Assembly (NCBI GenBank): GCA_947564765.1
Contig: CANODN010000085.1
Location: forward strand, 1-7,857
Direction: 5' to 3'
DNA length: 7,857 nucleotides
Source: an uncultured Roseburia sp.
GTDB taxonomy: Bacteria; Bacillota; Clostridia; Lachnospirales; Lachnospiraceae
Numbering within the stretch: the first letter of the stretch is position 1; each line of letters opens with the position of its first letter. The notes beneath the pieces are model-generated. The model saw nothing but the letters and a program-made list of their open reading frames with translations, made no database searches and had not been told where the DNA came from. Shown here piece after piece: positions 6,839 through 7,857 of the stretch. The translations under genes and the position numbers were made by a program.

Positions 6839-7857
6839 TCCCAGCATCTTCTTCAATCTCTCCTCAAAGGTAAAATTCCTCTTTACTTTTTCAAATCCTG
6901 CCGCCGCAATTCGCTTTCGCTCATCCTCATGTTTTAAATAATAGTCTGCTTTATCGTACAAGTCTTCTAAACTTTCATATACGGCACACTCTTCTCCCGG
7001 CACAAAATATTCCAAGAGTTCTTCCTGATAATTGCTGAGTACAAATCCCCCGCACCCCATAATGTCCAATACCCGAAGAGGAATCCCGCTTCGGATGGTT
7101 TTTAAAGAAATATTCAGATTCACTTTGCTGCCTGCAAATATCACAGGCATTTCATTGTTATAATCCGCATAACCCTTGTAATGGATGTTCTTTAGCCGCT
7201 CATCCGGCTCCATGGAATACAAATCCACCTGATAGTGACGAGACAAAAGCGCCAATGCCAGATATCTTTCCCTTCCTGTCACCTCACAGGCAAGCATAAA
7301 CTCCAGCTCTCGCTTTCCCATGACAAAGCCGTCTTTGGCTTTTCTGCTGTAATCCCCATTGACATTCTTTAGCAACTTCTCTGTGATCAGTTCCGGAATC
7401 AAATAACCTCCGTATACTTTCATCTGGGAATTGATAATTCCTTCTAAATACCCTCTTTGATATTCCGACAGAAGAACTGCATACGCCTGATACTGTGTCC
7501 GATATAATCCTCCGACAAATGAGATTTCTGTACCATAATCTCCCTTCGCCCTCACAATCCTGTTTCCAAAAAGCTCCGTATCAACAGCCAGGGGCATATA
7601 TCCTGCAGCAATCCCTGATTTCTGATATTCCTCCGCCTGTCCCCTGTCAAACACATAAATCCGGTTGCAGGAATTTTTCATAGACGAAAGGTCTCTGATA
7701 TGGATTGGAGAATCATAGATCCAGGAAATATACGGTATTCCCTGCATTTCACATATCCCGGAAATCAGCGGAGAAAAATTCACGGAAAGAACAGACTGAT
7801 ATGCATTCTTTTTGATGTATTTCTCAAACTGCTCCAAAAAATGATCGTCTTTCTCCC
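6836..7857 (-). CDS. CgeB-like glycosyltransferase (DUF3880 plus glycosyl transferases group 1 domain), 5' partial
   Basis: The reading frame is open to the right edge, so the true start lies outside. The TTG at 7837 is internal: six more codons (EKDDHF) precede it in frame. 339 residues are visible; I estimate that some tens of residues are missing compared with typical family members. The visible N-terminal part has the DUF3880 pattern: SVNFSPLISGICEMQGIPYI, then SWIYDSP, then YVFDRGQAEEY and the PLAVD turn. The C-terminal half carries the Rossmann segment of the glycosyl-transferases-group-1 (CgeB) domain, with SKVNLNISLKTIRSGIPLRV followed by LDIMGCGGFVLSNYQEELLE, the usual nucleotide-sugar-binding region. 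Family knowledge: such proteins are cytoplasmic GT-B enzymes found in spore-coat, flagellar and surface-glycan clusters. Donor and acceptor are not readable here. The gene ends at TAG (6838-6836), but its frame stays open for 20 more codons to a TGA overlapping the next start, so the C-terminus may be shortened. Confidence 0.85.
   Translation of the reverse strand, partial: EKDDHFLEQFEKYIKKNAYQSVLSVNFSPLISGICEMQGIPYISWIYDSPIHIRDLSSMKNSCNRIYVFDRGQAEEYQKSGIAAGYMPLAVDTELFGNRIVRAKGDYGTEISFVGGLYRTQYQAYAVLLSEYQRGYLEGIINSQMKVYGGYLIPELITEKLLKNVNGDYSRKAKDGFVMGKRELEFMLACEVTGRERYLALALLSRHYQVDLYSMEPDERLKNIHYKGYADYNNEMPVIFAGSKVNLNISLKTIRSGIPLRVLDIMGCGGFVLSNYQEELLEYFVPGEECAVYESLEDLYDKADYYLKHEDERKRIAAAGFEKVKRNFTFEERLKKMLG

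Overview
The window is one densely packed block of eight protein-coding genes, all on the minus strand. It reads right to left, from about 7857 down to 14. It looks like the interior of a glycosylation operon from a low-to-moderate GC Bacillota, most likely a Lachnospiraceae-type clostridium. The evidence is strong AGGAGG-type ribosome binding sites, heavy use of AAA/GAA/ATA-rich codons, and protein families (DUF3880/CgeB-like, DUF4422, TPR-linked GT2) that recur together in such genomes. The genus assignment is inference. I saw no RNA gene, CRISPR array, insertion sequence, internal promoter or terminator, and no gap over 60 bases between genes.

In transcription order: (1) 7857-6836, a CgeB-like glycosyltransferase cut by the window edge at its N-terminus; (2) 6776-6312, a 154-residue protein of unknown function that looks like a degenerate methyltransferase fold; (3) 6307-4757, a two-domain fusion of a DUF4422 glycosyltransferase and a capsular-polysaccharide-type (GT32-like) glycosyltransferase; (4) 4779-3178, a GT-B fold glycosyltransferase with a helical N-terminal extension; (5) 3191-2055, a WecE-type dTDP-4-amino-4,6-dideoxyhexose aminotransferase; (6) 2050-1325, a WbqC-family protein; (7) 1338-694, a SAM-dependent methyltransferase; (8) 703-14, a GT2 glycosyltransferase that stops just inside a TPR-like helix near the left edge.

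Neighbouring genes overlap by 10-23 bases or are 4 bases apart, except for a 59-base gap between (1) and (2). They are therefore probably co-transcribed and translationally coupled. Three starts should be moved downstream of the longest open frame (genes 3, 5 and 7), because a good ribosome binding site stands in front of the inner ATG.

The genes suggest one pathway. WecE makes a 4-amino-4,6-dideoxy sugar nucleotide. WbqC and the methyltransferase may decorate that sugar. Up to five glycosyltransferase domains (one each in genes 1, 4 and 8, two in gene 3) assemble it into a glycan. No membrane protein, flippase, polymerase or lipid-carrier sugar transferase is visible, which fits cytoplasmic protein glycosylation (flagellin is the usual target of such islands in Clostridia) at least as well as capsule synthesis; this is inference. 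The oddest details are an amber stop in gene 1 exactly 20 in-frame codons before a TGA that forms a perfect ATGA overlap with gene 2, and the abrupt end of gene 8 inside a TPR-like helix.
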